This document shows, piece after piece, positions 49,200 to 60,149 of a stretch of 64,000 nt of DNA. The first letter of the stretch is position 1; each line of letters starts with the position of its first letter. Under the pieces are notes generated by a model. The model was not told where the DNA came from. It saw only the letters and a program-made list of their open reading frames with translations, and ran no database searches. The DNA comes from Liolophura sinensis (Eukaryota; Mollusca; Polyplacophora; Chitonida; Chitonidae). The stretch is from the NCBI RefSeq assembly GCF_032854445.1, contig NC_088302.1:24441788-24505787 (forward strand). The letters are read 5' to 3'. Made by a program: the position numbers and the translations under genes.

Positions 49200-50345
49200 C
49201 AACAAATTGTAATCCTAAAGACACCCAAGAAAATTTGCTTTCATGTGTTGGAATCTGTTCAGATGAACTGAGAACTATGTTGAGCTTATCGGAAATGGTA
49301 TGCTCATAGGATGAAATTTATTCCTTAGCACACTCGAAATTAATGCTTTCAGTGAAGATTTGTAATCGTCTTAGCTGGTTGTATCCTTTGATACAAACAA
49401 ACAAAACTATTGAGTGATAGCCGCAGTTAAAGAGACGATATCAGCTTTGTTATAATAAAGCACTGCACCGGTGAGGATTACAGCTGCTGGAGTAAATATA
49501 ACAACTTAAGGTTATTAAAAATATTGCACTGTGAAACAATTTGAAATAGTGGAGCAGCCTTGTTTTCTTTTAGCCTTATTTTTGCTTCCAGTAAAGCCCT
49601 GAATAAAGCAGAACATTGCTGTCGGATGGAAATGGTGTAGCATGTGTTGAACAGGTGATCAAGTGGTTTTTGGCACTTTTTGGTCTCAATGAATTAGACA
49701 GAAGTTTGTCAATTTCACCTAAAGCCATGCTTTAGCGTTATTCGTCCTTTGTTCACTCTCTACCACTGGATTCGATCAGCAGTGATTGACGTTTTGTCAA
49801 AGAGAAACCTGGCATTCCTATGTGCATGTAGGTAATACCTGTATGGCGTGAGCCATGGATGTTGTGGGAGGGTAACAGATTATTAAACCATAATGTTTAA
49901 CTCAGATACCGACACAAGAACCCCCGAAACAAAAAACCAGGTCAGTTTCCAGTAGAGATGTATGTTTATCGATCGGCTTGGGTAAGAAAAGAACCAATAG
50001 ATTCACGAACGAATTCTGCAGTTACTATCGATTGCGCGCAACGACTGGACAGACCAGCTGGGAACGTGGTCCTGTGTTTAACTCGCCGGATCACAATGTC
50101 TGCTGGTGAGTGCATCATACCGTAATTTAACGGTGTACGCTTAATTCACGTCTGCATAGTGGGAACCACACATTCCCAATAAACAAGACTATTACCGTCA
50201 CATTCCATCCAATATTTCTCCACAATCTTTTGAATCCTGGATCGAGTTAAACCAAACTGGCGTGGTCAACCAAGGCAGACCCTGGATAAAGCACTGTTGT
50301 TGTTGTCTGAACATGTTAATCATGAGCTAGCGATGTTAATAATCT
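49200..50345 (-). repeat. Reverse-strand copy V1 (10.4-kb part, M1 and R core)
   Basis: Read on the minus strand this follows the unit. The R core is at about 50340 to 49985 (GAATGTGTGGTTCCC, CAGACGTGAATTA), M1 at about 49710-49560 (AATAAAGCAGAA, CGGATGGAAATGG), and then sequence equivalent to about 10225-10420 of C1 (TTATAATAAAGCACT at 49451; CTTTCAGTGAAGATT and CGTCTTAGCTGGTT at 49350-49380). The M1-to-10.2-kb join implies a deletion of about 2 kb. The R frame is disrupted. Confidence 0.75.
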
Positions 50346-50879
50346 AAGGAGACTCTCCGAAAGCCATGAGACATAATCCGAGTAAATTTCAATCCAAAGA
50401 ATGAGGCCCTACGAAAACTTGATCAACAAGGGACCAATGCATGCTTTAGGAGACGTTAAAACCGGAATATTAAGAGAGTCCTTTCATGCCCTTAGCTTGT
50501 AATAAAATCAATTATTTTGTAGACGTCAGCTTTGCTAAAGTTAAACAACTGTTAAAAAATATCAGCTCACTGTAGGGATTCCTAATATTCAATGACCTTG
50601 AAAACGGTGAATATTGTAACCTTTGCTTAAGCTGCATTAACAGTTGGTATTATCTGAATCACAGGAGCAATCCTGCCAGTCAGTACTGGCTGCGTTATGG
50701 TTAATTTGTCTGGAGTTTAACCTTTTCCAGGAGATGCCTATTCTGAGCTGTCAGTGAGTTTATCACATTGAGGATAAATTGTAGCTTGAGACGAGGGCTT
50801 TATTACAACTTCCCTGGACATTCGAAGATTACTTAAGTATTTTACAAAACGATTCTCTAGTCGGATGAATACACCATTT

Positions 50880-50892
50880 CCCCCCCCCCCCC
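50880..50892. repeat. C-run (13 C)
   Basis: Reads as a 13-base G-run on the minus strand, upstream of the V1 R core in the orientation of that copy. It is a possible counterpart of the G-runs preceding the + strand R cores, although the immediate flanks do not clearly align. Confidence 0.9.
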
Positions 50893-50962
50893 AAGTAAAA
50901 ATTGTTGCCACATATGTTGTCTCTCCTCTTGTAATCAAATCATATTAAAACATATACTGCTT

Positions 50963-52080
50963 AAAATATTCAATGCTCGCCTTACTCTCGTGAATGCCTG
51001 TGTGGAAACTCAACAAAACACAGAACATCGATATACTTTGATGTGTTGCCTTAAACACTTTTGTTGAACAATTGTCCAAGGAATTTCAGAAGGTTTACAA
51101 CAAAAGCCTTGAGCCTCAATTTGAGAGGCAGCCTAAAGAAACAACTTCATCCAAGCCTGATAGGACAGGTAATTAAATTAACATTACACATAATTGTTTG
51201 ACTGCAGATAAGACCTTCCACTGTTGCTGTTGCACAATCATCTGTCACTGATCAGCTCTCGTAGGGAAAGTTGCCAGAAAAGCTGTGCACAATATCTGTT
51301 TTTGATCATAATAGAAAGCTGAAAGGAGCTAAAACTAGCGGATGAATTATGCATGGTAATATTCCGCGAGAGAGTGGGCTCCGAACATACCTGAATGAAT
51401 TTAGAAATGACACGTTTAGCAATGTCAATGTCGGCGTGGTCATCTAAAATGTAATAACCCTAGTCCCTACAGGCTTCGCGATGGTTGTCTTAGCTTGGGT
51501 CTTATCCGAAAACCCTTCCATTGAGAAGCATTATAAGTCAATAATGCGGAGAAGAGGACGGCCTTTGCGAGACCTGTTGCCCGGTAGCAGATGGTCGATG
51601 TATTCCTACTGGACGCATATAGGCCTACCCTAGAGCTGGTAATCACGAACAGATCCAGCAATTCCTGCCTTTGTATCTATTCATGACGCCAGTCTGCAAT
51701 GCCAGACGCCGTTAGAACGGTAACGATGTTCGGTGCGCTCCTCTACGTCGATTATATTCAACACGCATGCCTTATCAAACCCCTTCTCCCGCTCCTCCAA
51801 TGCGCTCAACACCATCCAATTCTCCCCCCCCCCCCCCCCCCCGCCTTGCCAATCGCCCAATGTACAGCCTACCAGACAATTCGGCAGTATGGCCGACAGA
51901 CCGTACGCGTCAGAATTATGTCTGTCCTACAGCCGGGAATAATTAATCCGCTATTTCGCAAATACTATCCAATCCGACACGTAGGAGATGTATTTTTCCC
52001 CGTTGCCTTCTTTATCAAAAAGTGACATGTAATCAATTCATGGCTTTGCTAACGGAATTTAATCACTCATGCGCCACTCG
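50963..52080. repeat. Segment D1 of the right arm
   Basis: Repeated at 57955-59330 (D2), with shorter parts at 53921-54081, 61400-61720 and 63650-64000. Markers include GAACAATTGTCCAAGG, AAAGAAACAACTTCATCC, TTTACATTACACA-like sequence, CTAGAGCTGGTAATCACG and GCCAGACGCCGTTAGAACGG. It was not found in the + arm. A 19-base C-run lies at 51824-51842 and is absent from D2. No gene. Confidence 0.85.
51824..51842. repeat. C-run (19 C)
   Basis: The longest homopolymer in the window. The paralogous site in D2 (about 58755-58762) has only short C stretches, so the run expanded in D1 or contracted in D2. Confidence 0.95.
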
Positions 52081-52389
52081 TCAAGAATATACATTAACAG
52101 AAAAACATGAGTGAAGACTTTTGTTAGAAAAGCGCAACTAAGAAATTGCATCAAAAAATTATTGTCAACATGATTATCGTCATAGAAATTTGAGGAAGAA
52201 CGAAATTACATCCATAATGTGGATATATGTGGAAACACGCAGTGCATATGATAAAGACAGATTCCATAAGTAACTGTATTATTATTAATTAATTCTTGGA
52301 AGATTTTTTAGAAATTTGGATCACTTTAACAGTGTATATACACCTAGGCAACAGCGCAACAGAGGCTGCTTTGTTTTACATATACTTCA

Positions 52390-52720
52390 GGTTTGAGGGA
52401 ATATCTACGGCAAACTAAAACAAAGAGTATTTTGCGAATTGCAAGTTGACTGATTTCATTTCAATTTCATTTCATTCAAAATCTTTATGGCATTCTCTTA
52501 CAATGTTTAAAGCAGATTTTCGTGGCATTTCACATTGTCCAGATTTTGACACTGCACAGAATGTTCTGGTGTCAAACTGTCAGTCTATTTTTACGGCCGA
52601 AAAATATTGTGATGTGGGTATTTGTCAGTTTCTGAGTAAGCAGTCCGCTGACTCCATTGGATATTATGTTGAAAAAAAAGTTTATTCGAAATTCACCATT
52701 AAGACGTACATGTAGTTAAG
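52390..52720 (-). repeat. Reverse-strand T-tail copy X3
   Basis: Shares with X2 the markers AAAGAGTATTTTGC, AATGTTTAAA, TGGCATTTCA, AAACTGTCAGT and GGGTATTTGT in the same order (compare 48080-48420), and so with the T tail of the + units read in reverse. The 89-codon frame at 52446-52715 is part of the repeat. Confidence 0.65.
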
Positions 52721-52774
52721 AATATTTCGATTTACGCGAAGGTGACGCAGAATAATTATTACAGAAAAAATCAT

Positions 52775-52915
52775 CTGCAGGTTACTAGCAGAGCTTCCAA
52801 AGTAAGGCCGGAGAGGAAGCCATCATGAGCTCAATATGCACCAGGTGCGAGCGCCTTGTGAGAGACTCCTCGATGATTGCTCTGCGTTCCCAAGCTAACC
52901 CCTCGGCCACGCAGT
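52775..52915 (-). mobile_element. SINE fragment (tRNA-side half)
   Basis: Diverged 5' half on the minus strand: GGCCGGAGAGGAAGCCATCA, GTGAGAGACTCC, then GCTCTGCGTTCCCAAGCTAA and CTCGGCCACG, which correspond to the tRNA-like head of the SINE at 58969-59234. Confidence 0.7.
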
Positions 52916-53711
52916 CGTATAAACGAAAACATCTTTAACCCTATTTCCAAAGTTACACCAATTCCTTTAATGACACCATCCATATTAGTACACGTGTACG
53001 TCTTTGACATGGGCAAGTGGGCAAACGGATGTCCAGATACGTTTAAAAGACAGCAAAAACACACGCTTGTCTGGTTATAATCATTAAACAGGTATAAAAG
53101 TGTGGTACCGTTTGTGAGTAGTGTTTGTTTTAAGTAACTGCAGAATATTACCGTCACGACACCCTAGTAATGTCCCTGCGTGACGTGTGGCCCAAACTTT
53201 ACGGCAGAATAAGACTACCTGTAATCTTCTAAACATGACTTTTCCACAAAACCATTTCCTACCTCAATTAAAATTTCAAACCGAGTCAAAATGTTTTAAA
53301 TTGTCTAATGATGTGAGAGAAAAATAAGATATGGAAGATTTTATGGAAGTATTTTATATATAAAAAATATATATATATATATGGTTTATATATAACCTGG
53401 AAACCCTACCTCTAGTGTTACACATTCGACGTCGAAAGTTTCCCTTAAACATAACACTTATGACTAGGTCGAAAATTTATTTCCAGAATCCAGAAATAAC
53501 CTCTGCATTTTTTATACTGACCTAGTAGTCAGAAATGAAAAAGCGAAATCGCCCCAAGAGTGTAGTCACTTGGCTTGTTTGGAAAGTGTTTGAAACAAAA
53601 AAATTGTTTGAAAACGGAAGCGCAACCTCGTAGTCCGAGAGATAAATGTGATCAATGACTGGTATTTCCATTAAAGACAGAGACGGTAATCAACTGTCAC
53701 GCATCAACGTG
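52916..53711. other. Gene-free stretch with AT microsatellite
   Basis: No credible gene. It contains an (AT)n-like tract at about 53355-53395 (TATATAAAAAATATATATAT). The 108-codon minus-strand frame at 52831-53157 overlaps the SINE fragment and is not supported. Confidence 0.5.
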
Positions 53712-54191
53712 CGGCAGTGGTAGATCCAGGGTCAATCCTGGGTCCAGTCACACCTAAGATCTTAAAAGGGATGGTTGTAACTTCCTCGCTTGGCGTTAAG
53801 CATGAAGGGGATAGTGCACGGACTGGTTGACCCGCATCAGTATAATGGCTCAAACAGGGCGTCTTACCTGCCTTCGGTAAAGGCGTCTCATTGAAGCGGC
53901 ACTAGATAAAAGAGCGGTGGAAAATATTCAATGCTCGCCTTACCTCGCCTTGATGTGTTGCCTTAAACACTTTTGTTGAACAATTGTCCAAGGATTTCAG
54001 AAGGTTTACGACAAAAGCCTTGAACCTCAATTTGAGAGGCAGCCTAAAGAAACCACTTCATCCAAGCCTGAGAGGACAGGTCCTGCAACAAGGAGGCATA
54101 TTAGATACATTGTGAGGGTTCCTTCGTCGTCATATGGTTGAGTATGACGTTAAACCCCAAGCACTCATTCACTCACTCGCTCACTCACTCA
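53712..54191 (+). mobile_element. Second SINE family, (CACT)n tail, split by a foreign fragment
   Basis: Head part 53712-53920: box-B-like GGGTCAATCC (53729-53738), then AGTCACACCTAAGATCTTAA, CTCGCTTGGCGTTAAGCATG, and CGGACTGGTTGACCCGCATC followed by AGTATAATG. Tail part 54082-54191: GCAACAAGGAGGCATA, GAGTATGACGTTAAACCCCA and a CACTCACT-type tail. I recall this body and tail from mollusc SINEs (possibly RUDI/V-SINE type; exact family unverified). CATCAACGTG (53702-53711) and CATCAACATG (54192-54201) flank the whole as a probable target-site duplication. The 161 bp in between derive from segment D. Confidence 0.75.
53921..54081. repeat. Fragment of segment D nested in the SINE
   Basis: Matches D1 50963-51170 from AAAATATTCAATGCTCGCCT to GGACAGGT, except for about 45 bp missing after CGCCTTAC. 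It ends abruptly at both SINE junctions. Confidence 0.85.
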
Positions 54192-54250
54192 CATCAACAT
54201 GACAGTGAATTGATCATAATCCGCACACTTCATCCTGCTTTATTCAAATA

Positions 54251-54278
54251 AACTCTGTCAAAAAAGAAACGCAACCCC
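54251..54278 (+). repeat. Left terminal inverted repeat of the Tc1-like element
   Basis: About 28 bp, starting AACTCTGTC directly after the target TA. It pairs with 55748-55775 with a single mismatch. Confidence 0.95.
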
Positions 54279-54516
54279 TGTCCTCGGATATCAAAAATTC
54301 GTTCGAATAAAGTTATTGCTTCCAAACTAAATTTTAGCCAAATGTAATGAAATTATACACGTTTTTAATGAAGATTACCATCCAAACAACTGCCTTTTCT
54401 CGCTTAAGTGTATTTTATTGCTTATGACGTCACAACGTATGGACTGACCCTGTTGACGTCGCACACAGAACCATTCACATGCAAATCATGTCAATGGCAG
54501 TTATAGTATGGGGGTG

Positions 54517-54524
54517 TATAAAAG
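54517..54524 (+). promoter_or_regulatory. Probable TATA box of the transposase
   Basis: TATAAAAG lies 56-63 bp upstream of the family-like start codon at 54580. Position and sequence fit an internal Tc1 promoter; this is inference from the sequence alone. Confidence 0.45.
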
Positions 54525-54579
54525 CCCATGTGCTTTCGTATTTTATTCATTCATTCGTCGACGAAAGGCAGTCGGTAAA

Positions 54580-55581
54580 ATGCCGCGACTGAGTGCTGCC
54601 GACCGAAATATCGCCATTGGTCGTCTTCAAGCCGGAGAAAGTTTTGGTACTATTGCACGACACCTAAATGTTCACAAAACAACGCTATCCCGACTTTGGA
54701 GCCGTTACAACAACTTTAATTCGACCAACGATCGCCCGAGAAGTGGAAGACCAAGAATTACGACCCCACTTCAAGATGGGTACATCCGGGTCCTTCACCT
54801 GCGTAATCGGCATGCCGTACCAACCGTGACTGCCACACAAATACCAGGTTTGAGGAGAGTGTCGGCTCCAACGATTAGGAACCGTCTGAAAGAAGCGGGT
54901 TTACGTGCCTGTACACCAGTTGTTGGACCTGTACTACGCTCCTTACATCGACGCCTACGACTCAGGTGGTGCAACAACGTAAGGATATGGACTTTACAAA
55001 ACTGGAGGCGCATCTGGTTTTCTGATGAATCCCGTTTTCTTTTGACACGTCACGACAGAAGACAGCGTGTGTATAGGAGACATGAACGCTTTGCGACCAT
55101 CTGCGTCCGGCAGGTGGACAGATTTGGCGGAGGCAGTGTTATGGTTTGGGGAGCCATCTCGTACAACCAGAAATCAGACTTGGTGATCGTTCCAGGGAAC
55201 CTGACAGCCCAACGTTACATCAACCACGTGTTACACGTGTTACCTTCTCCCGATTATTGACCGACAGACACAGCTTTTTCAACAGGACAACGCCAGGCCT
55301 CATACTGCACGTGCAACAATGAACTTTCTGCAGGATTCCAACGTCAATGTCTTGCCGTGGCCCTCTAAATCACCAGACCTCAACCCTATTGAACACCTGT
55401 GGGATGCTCTGGATCGACACGTGCGTCAACGTCAGCCACCGCCACAGACGCTTCAACAGCTCGCCGTTGCGTTACAGGAGGAGTGGAAGGCCATTCCACG
55501 AGAATCCGGCGTCTTATCCGTTCTTGTCCAAGGAGATGCCGTGCAGAGATTGCAGCTCGTGGTGGTCATACGAGATACTGA
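54580..55581 (+). pseudogene. Tc1-family DD34E transposase, two frameshifts
   Basis: Family role: binds the terminal repeats and cuts and pastes the element into TA sites in the nucleus. The start chosen is the ATG giving MPRLSAADRN; an upstream in-frame ATG at 54508 lies on the TATA side and is unlikely. Residues about 5-45 form the first helix-turn-helix (GESFGTIARHLNVHKTTLSR), residues 56-59 are the GRPR hinge, and a second DNA-binding domain follows to about 110. The catalytic region starts with WFSDESRF (D149), followed by GGGSVMVWGAIS. The second Asp is in QQDNARPHTA and the Glu in SPDLNPIEHLWD, with 34 residues between them. The frame shifts by one base near 55235-55245, where the first frame stops at 55260, and shifts back near 55500, recovering the C-terminal IRRLIRSCPRRCRA and RGGHTRY ending at 55581. 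All catalytic residues are present but in different frames. Nothing suggests host use. Confidence 0.95.
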
Positions 55582-55747
55582 GGAAGACGCCCCCTGGTGA
55601 GCAACTGGTGTCTGTGAGATGACTTTTGAAAAAACAGTTTTAAACATGACCATCTTGATTATTATTCTGCCAAATTTCTGACTTCTGTCTTCAATAAGAA
55701 AAACGTTGTGCCGTCCTAAAACTAAATATTAAAATCTCTAAAATACG

Positions 55748-55775
55748 GGGGTTGAGTTTCTTTTTTGACAGAGTT
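55748..55775 (-). repeat. Right terminal inverted repeat of the Tc1-like element
   Basis: Inverted counterpart of 54251-54278, ending GACAGAGTT immediately before the TA at 55776-55777. Confidence 0.95.
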
Positions 55776-55777
55776 TA

Positions 55778-57800
55778 TTTCACAATTTTATTCACGCAAT
55801 CTGCGTCAAACAGCCTGTCAAAAACTATTGTCGGAAAGATTTTTGGCCGCAGACTACAGTTTCTTATGATGCAACTTGATTTAATCTCTAACTTTAACTT
55901 GTTTGTAAAGCTTCATTCCACGCTGGCCATTGTGAAAAGGAAAGACCTAAAATTGACCAAACGTGGATTGACATTTAGTGAAATTGAGAGGAAAAATGAT
56001 TTTCCAGAAATCTTTAGCCAGGGTCTTCTGAAAGATGAACATAAACCTCGGCACATGACCAAGTGGCATGCTGTCAACTCATAACTTTGAATTGTAGAGG
56101 CGAAGCGGGCCCCATTCCTAAAATAGAGAATTGTCGCCCGAGCCGACGGCCCATTCATTCCAAGAACAAATTGCTCGAGTGTTCTGGCCGTCCCTCTTGG
56201 GAACGGCATCTTGCGAAATTTCGACTGTCTTTGAATCTTCGACATTGTTGATCCATGTACCGCCTGTGTTGATCTCTGGGAAATGGGAATATTGTGTAAA
56301 TACTCGGCGCAGTCCGCTTGAAATTGTGTTTGAAACAGCGGATCATCCTCGTATTCTTTTAGCCTTCAATGAAATACAGAAGAACATTAGAATCGGAAGG
56401 AAGTGGTGTATCGTTTGTTGAAGAAAGGATGAAGTGGGTTTCGGCACCCTTTTGTCTCAACTGATTGGACCGGGGTTTGTTCATTCCACCATCAAGAGAC
56501 ATACACGGGTGTGTTGCAATTTCTGTTCACTGAGCTCCTCTGGATTCGATCAATCCTACTTGACATTTTTACCTAAGAGATTCCTCAATTTTTCTGCATA
56601 CAACTCCTCTGTTAACGTGATACATGCATAAGATCGGACAAGAGGTTGAGGTTTTCATTGTGAGAGGGTTGTAAACAACCGGGAATCAGACAGGGTATAC
56701 CATCTCTGCATAACCATTACTCCCAAGAAGTTAAAGTAAAAGATCAAGATGTATGTTTTTTATCGATCAAGTAAAACACCAAATGGTTGAAAGGTTTGAT
56801 AAGCCAAATAACCAAGGAAAATAAACTACTTTCCTCTCTCGTGCTGAGATTTACGAACGAAATTCTATCGACTGCGCGCCACGCCTGGACAGATCGACCG
56901 GAAACGTGGTCCTGTACTTAATTCGCCGGATTACAAATGTCTGCCAGTGAGTGAATCACACCGTAAATGGAATGGTCACCGCGAGGTTCACGTCTGTACA
57001 GCGGGAACCAGACATTCTCAATAAACAAGACTATTTCTCCAGTCACATTCCATCTTTCTCCACAATCTTTTCTACTGTGGTATCTGGGTTGAGTTAAACC
57101 AAATTGGCGTGGTGAACCAAGGCAGCCGACGAATAAAGTTTAAAATGACGAGGATCAATACGTTTGTGTTGCCTGAACGTGTTAATCATGTGATAGTGAC
57201 GTTAATTATCCAACACGGCTATCCGAAAACCATATCGCATAAAATACAAACATAACCGACGCACCCACTCGGTGATATGACGTAAGAGCAAAGATAGCAG
57301 GAATCATATCTTTGCAGCGTACTTAGCCGACATGTTGAGGACAGCACAACCGACAGGGCCGATTTCCGGGTTTCTGAAAACTAATCTGGGAAGAATGAAG
57401 CACATCTCTAGATCAGTGCATGCTTTACGAGATGTTATACCGAGAATATTTAGAGAAAGCTTTTATGACGATTGCATGTAAAAAAGCGTTTATGTTTTTT
57501 TTACCTCACCTTTGGTATCGTTTTAGAGAACATTCAGTGCCAATGTACATGGATAGTCTAGTTTGGTAATAACCAAATTATCCGCTTACTGTAGGGATTC
57601 CTGTTATTCAAACACCTTAAAGACAGTTTCGATTTTAGCCTTTGATTATTCAATGGGATGCATGATTGGCATTATCTGATTGATAAGACCAATCCTGACA
57701 GTCTCAAAGCCATTGGCTGTGTTAAGAAGGTGTGTTGAAGGTAATTTGTCGACAGGAAATGCATTCTTTCTGGTGTCAGAAAGTTAATTGTATTGACGAT
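55778..57800 (-). repeat. Reverse-strand copy V2 (M1 and R core)
   Basis: Read on the minus strand: the R core at about 57205 to 56850 (ENVWFPLYRRE in translation, later interrupted), M1 at about 56480-56100 (CACTTCATCC, CGCAGTCCGCTTGAAA and AAACAGCGGATCATCC match reversed M1), and beyond it the equivalent of 8160-8400 of C1. To the right of the core (57210-57800) it parallels V1 (50345-50750), for example CTGTAGGGATTCCT. Several frames of 60-110 codons are antisense products of the repeat. Confidence 0.75.
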
Positions 57801-57954
57801 GAACCTTAGTCTGAGAGAAGGATTTCAAAAGAACTGTTATGTACACACGGAGATTACCTATGCATCGTAAAAACCTGTCTTTTGAATACAAGCAAGTCAA
57901 ACAGCAAGTCCTCCAACTCCACCATTTTTCAACTGAACCATATTAAAAATTGCA

Positions 57955-59330
57955 CTACTCAACATATTCATTGCTCCAATTACTGGTGTGTATGCCTATA
58001 TAGAAACTCAAACGCTAACTGATGTTCCAGAATTGTCCAAGAATTTCTTCAACAAAAGCCGCGAGTCTCCACAACTACAGCTTAAAGAAAAGCACTTCAT
58101 CCGAGTCTGGTAGAAGGGGTAATTGAATTTACATTACACAGAATTGCTGACTGTCAACTAGACCTTTCAGTGTTGTGGTTGTTGTTGTTGCACAACTATC
58201 TGACACGGACCAGTATAGAAAGCCCAAGAAAAGCAGTATCTAGTCTCTGGTTTTGATGGTAACAGAAAGTTGAAAGGAGCTAAAACTAGCCGATCAAATA
58301 TGCATGGTTATTCCGTGACACAGTGGACTGCGAACAAACCTGAATGAATTCAGAAATTACAGGTTTAGCACAGTCAATGTCGGTGTGATCATCCAAAATG
58401 TAATAACCGAGTCCCTCTAGGTTCCCCGAAGGGTGTATTAGCCTGGGTCTTATCCGAAGATCCTCCCACTGAGAAACATTATAATTTAATAATGCCGACA
58501 AGAATAGGTTCTTTGCGAGAGCTGTTGCCGGTAGCAGATGTTCGATGTATTCCGGTCGGACTGATCTACCCTAGAGCTGGTAATCACGGACAGATCCTCC
58601 AATTCCTGCCTTTATATCTATCCATGACGCCATTGTGCAATGCCAGAAGCCGTTGAAACGGTATCGATGTTGGGTGCGCTCCTCTACATCATTTATCTTC
58701 AGCACGCATATCTCGTCAAACTGATCTCTTCTCTCCCCTCCTTTATCGCTCTCCCCACCCAAATCTGCCAGTGTGTAGTCGCCGTTGGCTCACTCCCGGA
58801 TACTTCGGCAGCTAAGCCCCAACATGCCGCACTAGTCAGCAGGTTATCTGTCCTTCACCCGGGAATAATCAATGCCCCGTTTCGTAAATATAACCCATTC
58901 CACCACGTGGGAGATTTACTGTGATAAATATACCAAAGCCATGCTTTCTTGTTTTCCTCTTCATAAAATTATTTATTTATTTGATTGGTGTTTTACGCCG
59001 TACTCAAGAATATTTCACTTCTACGACGGCGGCCAACATTATGCTGGGTGGAAACCGGGCAGAGCCCGGGGGAAACCCACGGCCATCCGCAGATTGCTAG
59101 AAGACCTTTCCACACACGGCCGGAGAGGAAGCCAGCATGAGCTGGACTTGAACTCACAACGACCGCATTGGTGAGAGACTCCTGGGTCATTACGCTGCGC
59201 AAGCGCGCTAACCAACTGAGCCACGGAGGCCCCATCCTCTTCATAAAAAGTGACATATAATTAAATCCTGGGTTTGGTAGTAGAATTTAATTAGACACAT
59301 GCGCCAATCGTCAACAAAAGATAAGCATAA
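57955..59330. repeat. Segment D2 of the right arm
   Basis: Paralogue of D1 (50963-52080) in the same orientation, interrupted by the SINE at 58969-59234. It has no long C-run. Shared markers include CTAGAGCTGGTAATCACGGA and GGTGCGCTCCTCTAC. No gene. Confidence 0.85.
58969..59234 (-). mobile_element. Well-preserved tRNA-derived SINE with 14-bp target-site duplication
   Basis: On the minus strand the element starts with GGGGCCTCCGTGGCTCAGTT. It has a tRNA-like box A (TGGCTCAGTTGG, 59212-59223) and box B (GAGTTCAAGTCC, 59144-59155). The body follows (GCTGGCTTCCTCTCCGGCCG, GGGTTTCCCCCGGGCTCTGC), then the 3' motif TTGAGTACGGCGTAAAACAC, and it ends in an AAAT-repeat tail. TCCTCTTCATAAAA flanks it exactly at 58955-58968 and 59235-59248. 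It is the reference copy for the other SINE calls here. Pol III-driven, LINE-dependent mobility is the family norm; the tRNA head is not a functional tRNA. Confidence 0.93.
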
Positions 59331-59751
59331 GAGAGTCGTTTACGTTCTCTTTTCATATGGGTCTTACAATTATGAACATGTTCCACAAGTGGTATACGAC
59401 TATCGAAGATTCCGCGAAGATCGGAATATTTTCTCAGTTTTAGGTTGAGGGCTAACGCTGTAGATCGTACATGCGGATTTGTTCTATGTTAAAAGTAATA
59501 TCTTTAAAGCTCAATCCTTTTCATTTACCAAGCGGTATATTGTCTTTGGGAGCTAGTGTTAAACGTTGTTTTGGAAATGGATCTTGCGATTATCGACTTG
59601 GAACTCCTTTTACGGACTACGAATGGTATATAAACGTCGGACAAGTCGCTTATATTTGGTATGATTATGGTAGCCCAAGCACTGTCGAGCTGCTTGACAC
59701 CTTGATAACTCAACAATATTCTCGCTCAGTTTCCGTGACCCATATAACCAG
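59331..59751. other. Gene-free stretch
   Basis: Not matched elsewhere in the window. The 109-codon frame at 59471-59800 runs into duplicated segment Y2 and has no recognisable motif; a coding role is not supported. Confidence 0.4.
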
Positions 59752-60120
59752 AACGTGCCTTTTGCGAATAAAAGTACAGCCTTGTCGGGTATCTATCTGA
59801 AATCATAAAGGTAGAGAGATCCTAGCCAATTTAGATTTAAATTCTGTGTTTTTCTACTAATGTTACATCTTTTGGACGCAGGGCAATGCTCCATTTTAAG
59901 TTAACATGATACGATATCTCTCAGTCGTTTTGGGAAATGAACAATCAGAAAACCGCTACAGTTTAATGGAAAATAACGTTGATTTTTTTTATCTTCCATT
60001 GTCAGATACAAGGGATTCTCCCAGCTGACCATAAAATGTTCATATTATTGCTACGTTCATGTTTTCCTTACTACAATACGGATATAGTAAACCACCATGC
60101 AAAACCATAGGCGATGGGAT
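59752..60120. repeat. Segment Y2, duplicate of 47240-47650
   Basis: Nearly identical by eye to Y1 in the same orientation, with small indels (for example in the T-run at 59983-59990). Its right neighbour X4 corresponds to X2, the right neighbour of Y1, so the duplication covers more than Y. Confidence 0.85.
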
Positions 60121-60149
60121 TGTTGATTCAACGTTCGTTTCCCATTGGG

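Larger units (their letters stand above)
54251..55775 (+). mobile_element. Tc1-like DNA transposon (1525 bp)
   Basis: Inverted ends of about 28 bp begin AACTCTGTCAAAAAAGAAAC on both strands and differ at one base (54272 G against its counterpart). The element is flanked by TA at 54249-54250 and 55776-55777, the standard Tc1/mariner target duplication. The single internal gene encodes a DD34E-type transposase carrying two frameshifts, so this copy cannot be autonomous as read. The well-kept ends suggest that it is young or still mobilisable in trans. Confidence 0.97.

Noticed and set aside
52831-53157. 108-codon minus-strand frame
   Set aside because: It overlaps a SINE fragment, and no homologous copy or motif is seen.
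54508-54579. Upstream ATG as transposase start
   Set aside because: It lies just before the TATA-like box and adds 24 residues not typical of Tc1 transposases; the ATG at 54580 gives the expected N-terminus.
59144-59234. tRNA gene on the minus strand
   Set aside because: Box A and box B are present, but the sequence has no proper cloverleaf end and continues into a SINE body with a target-site duplication; it is a SINE head.
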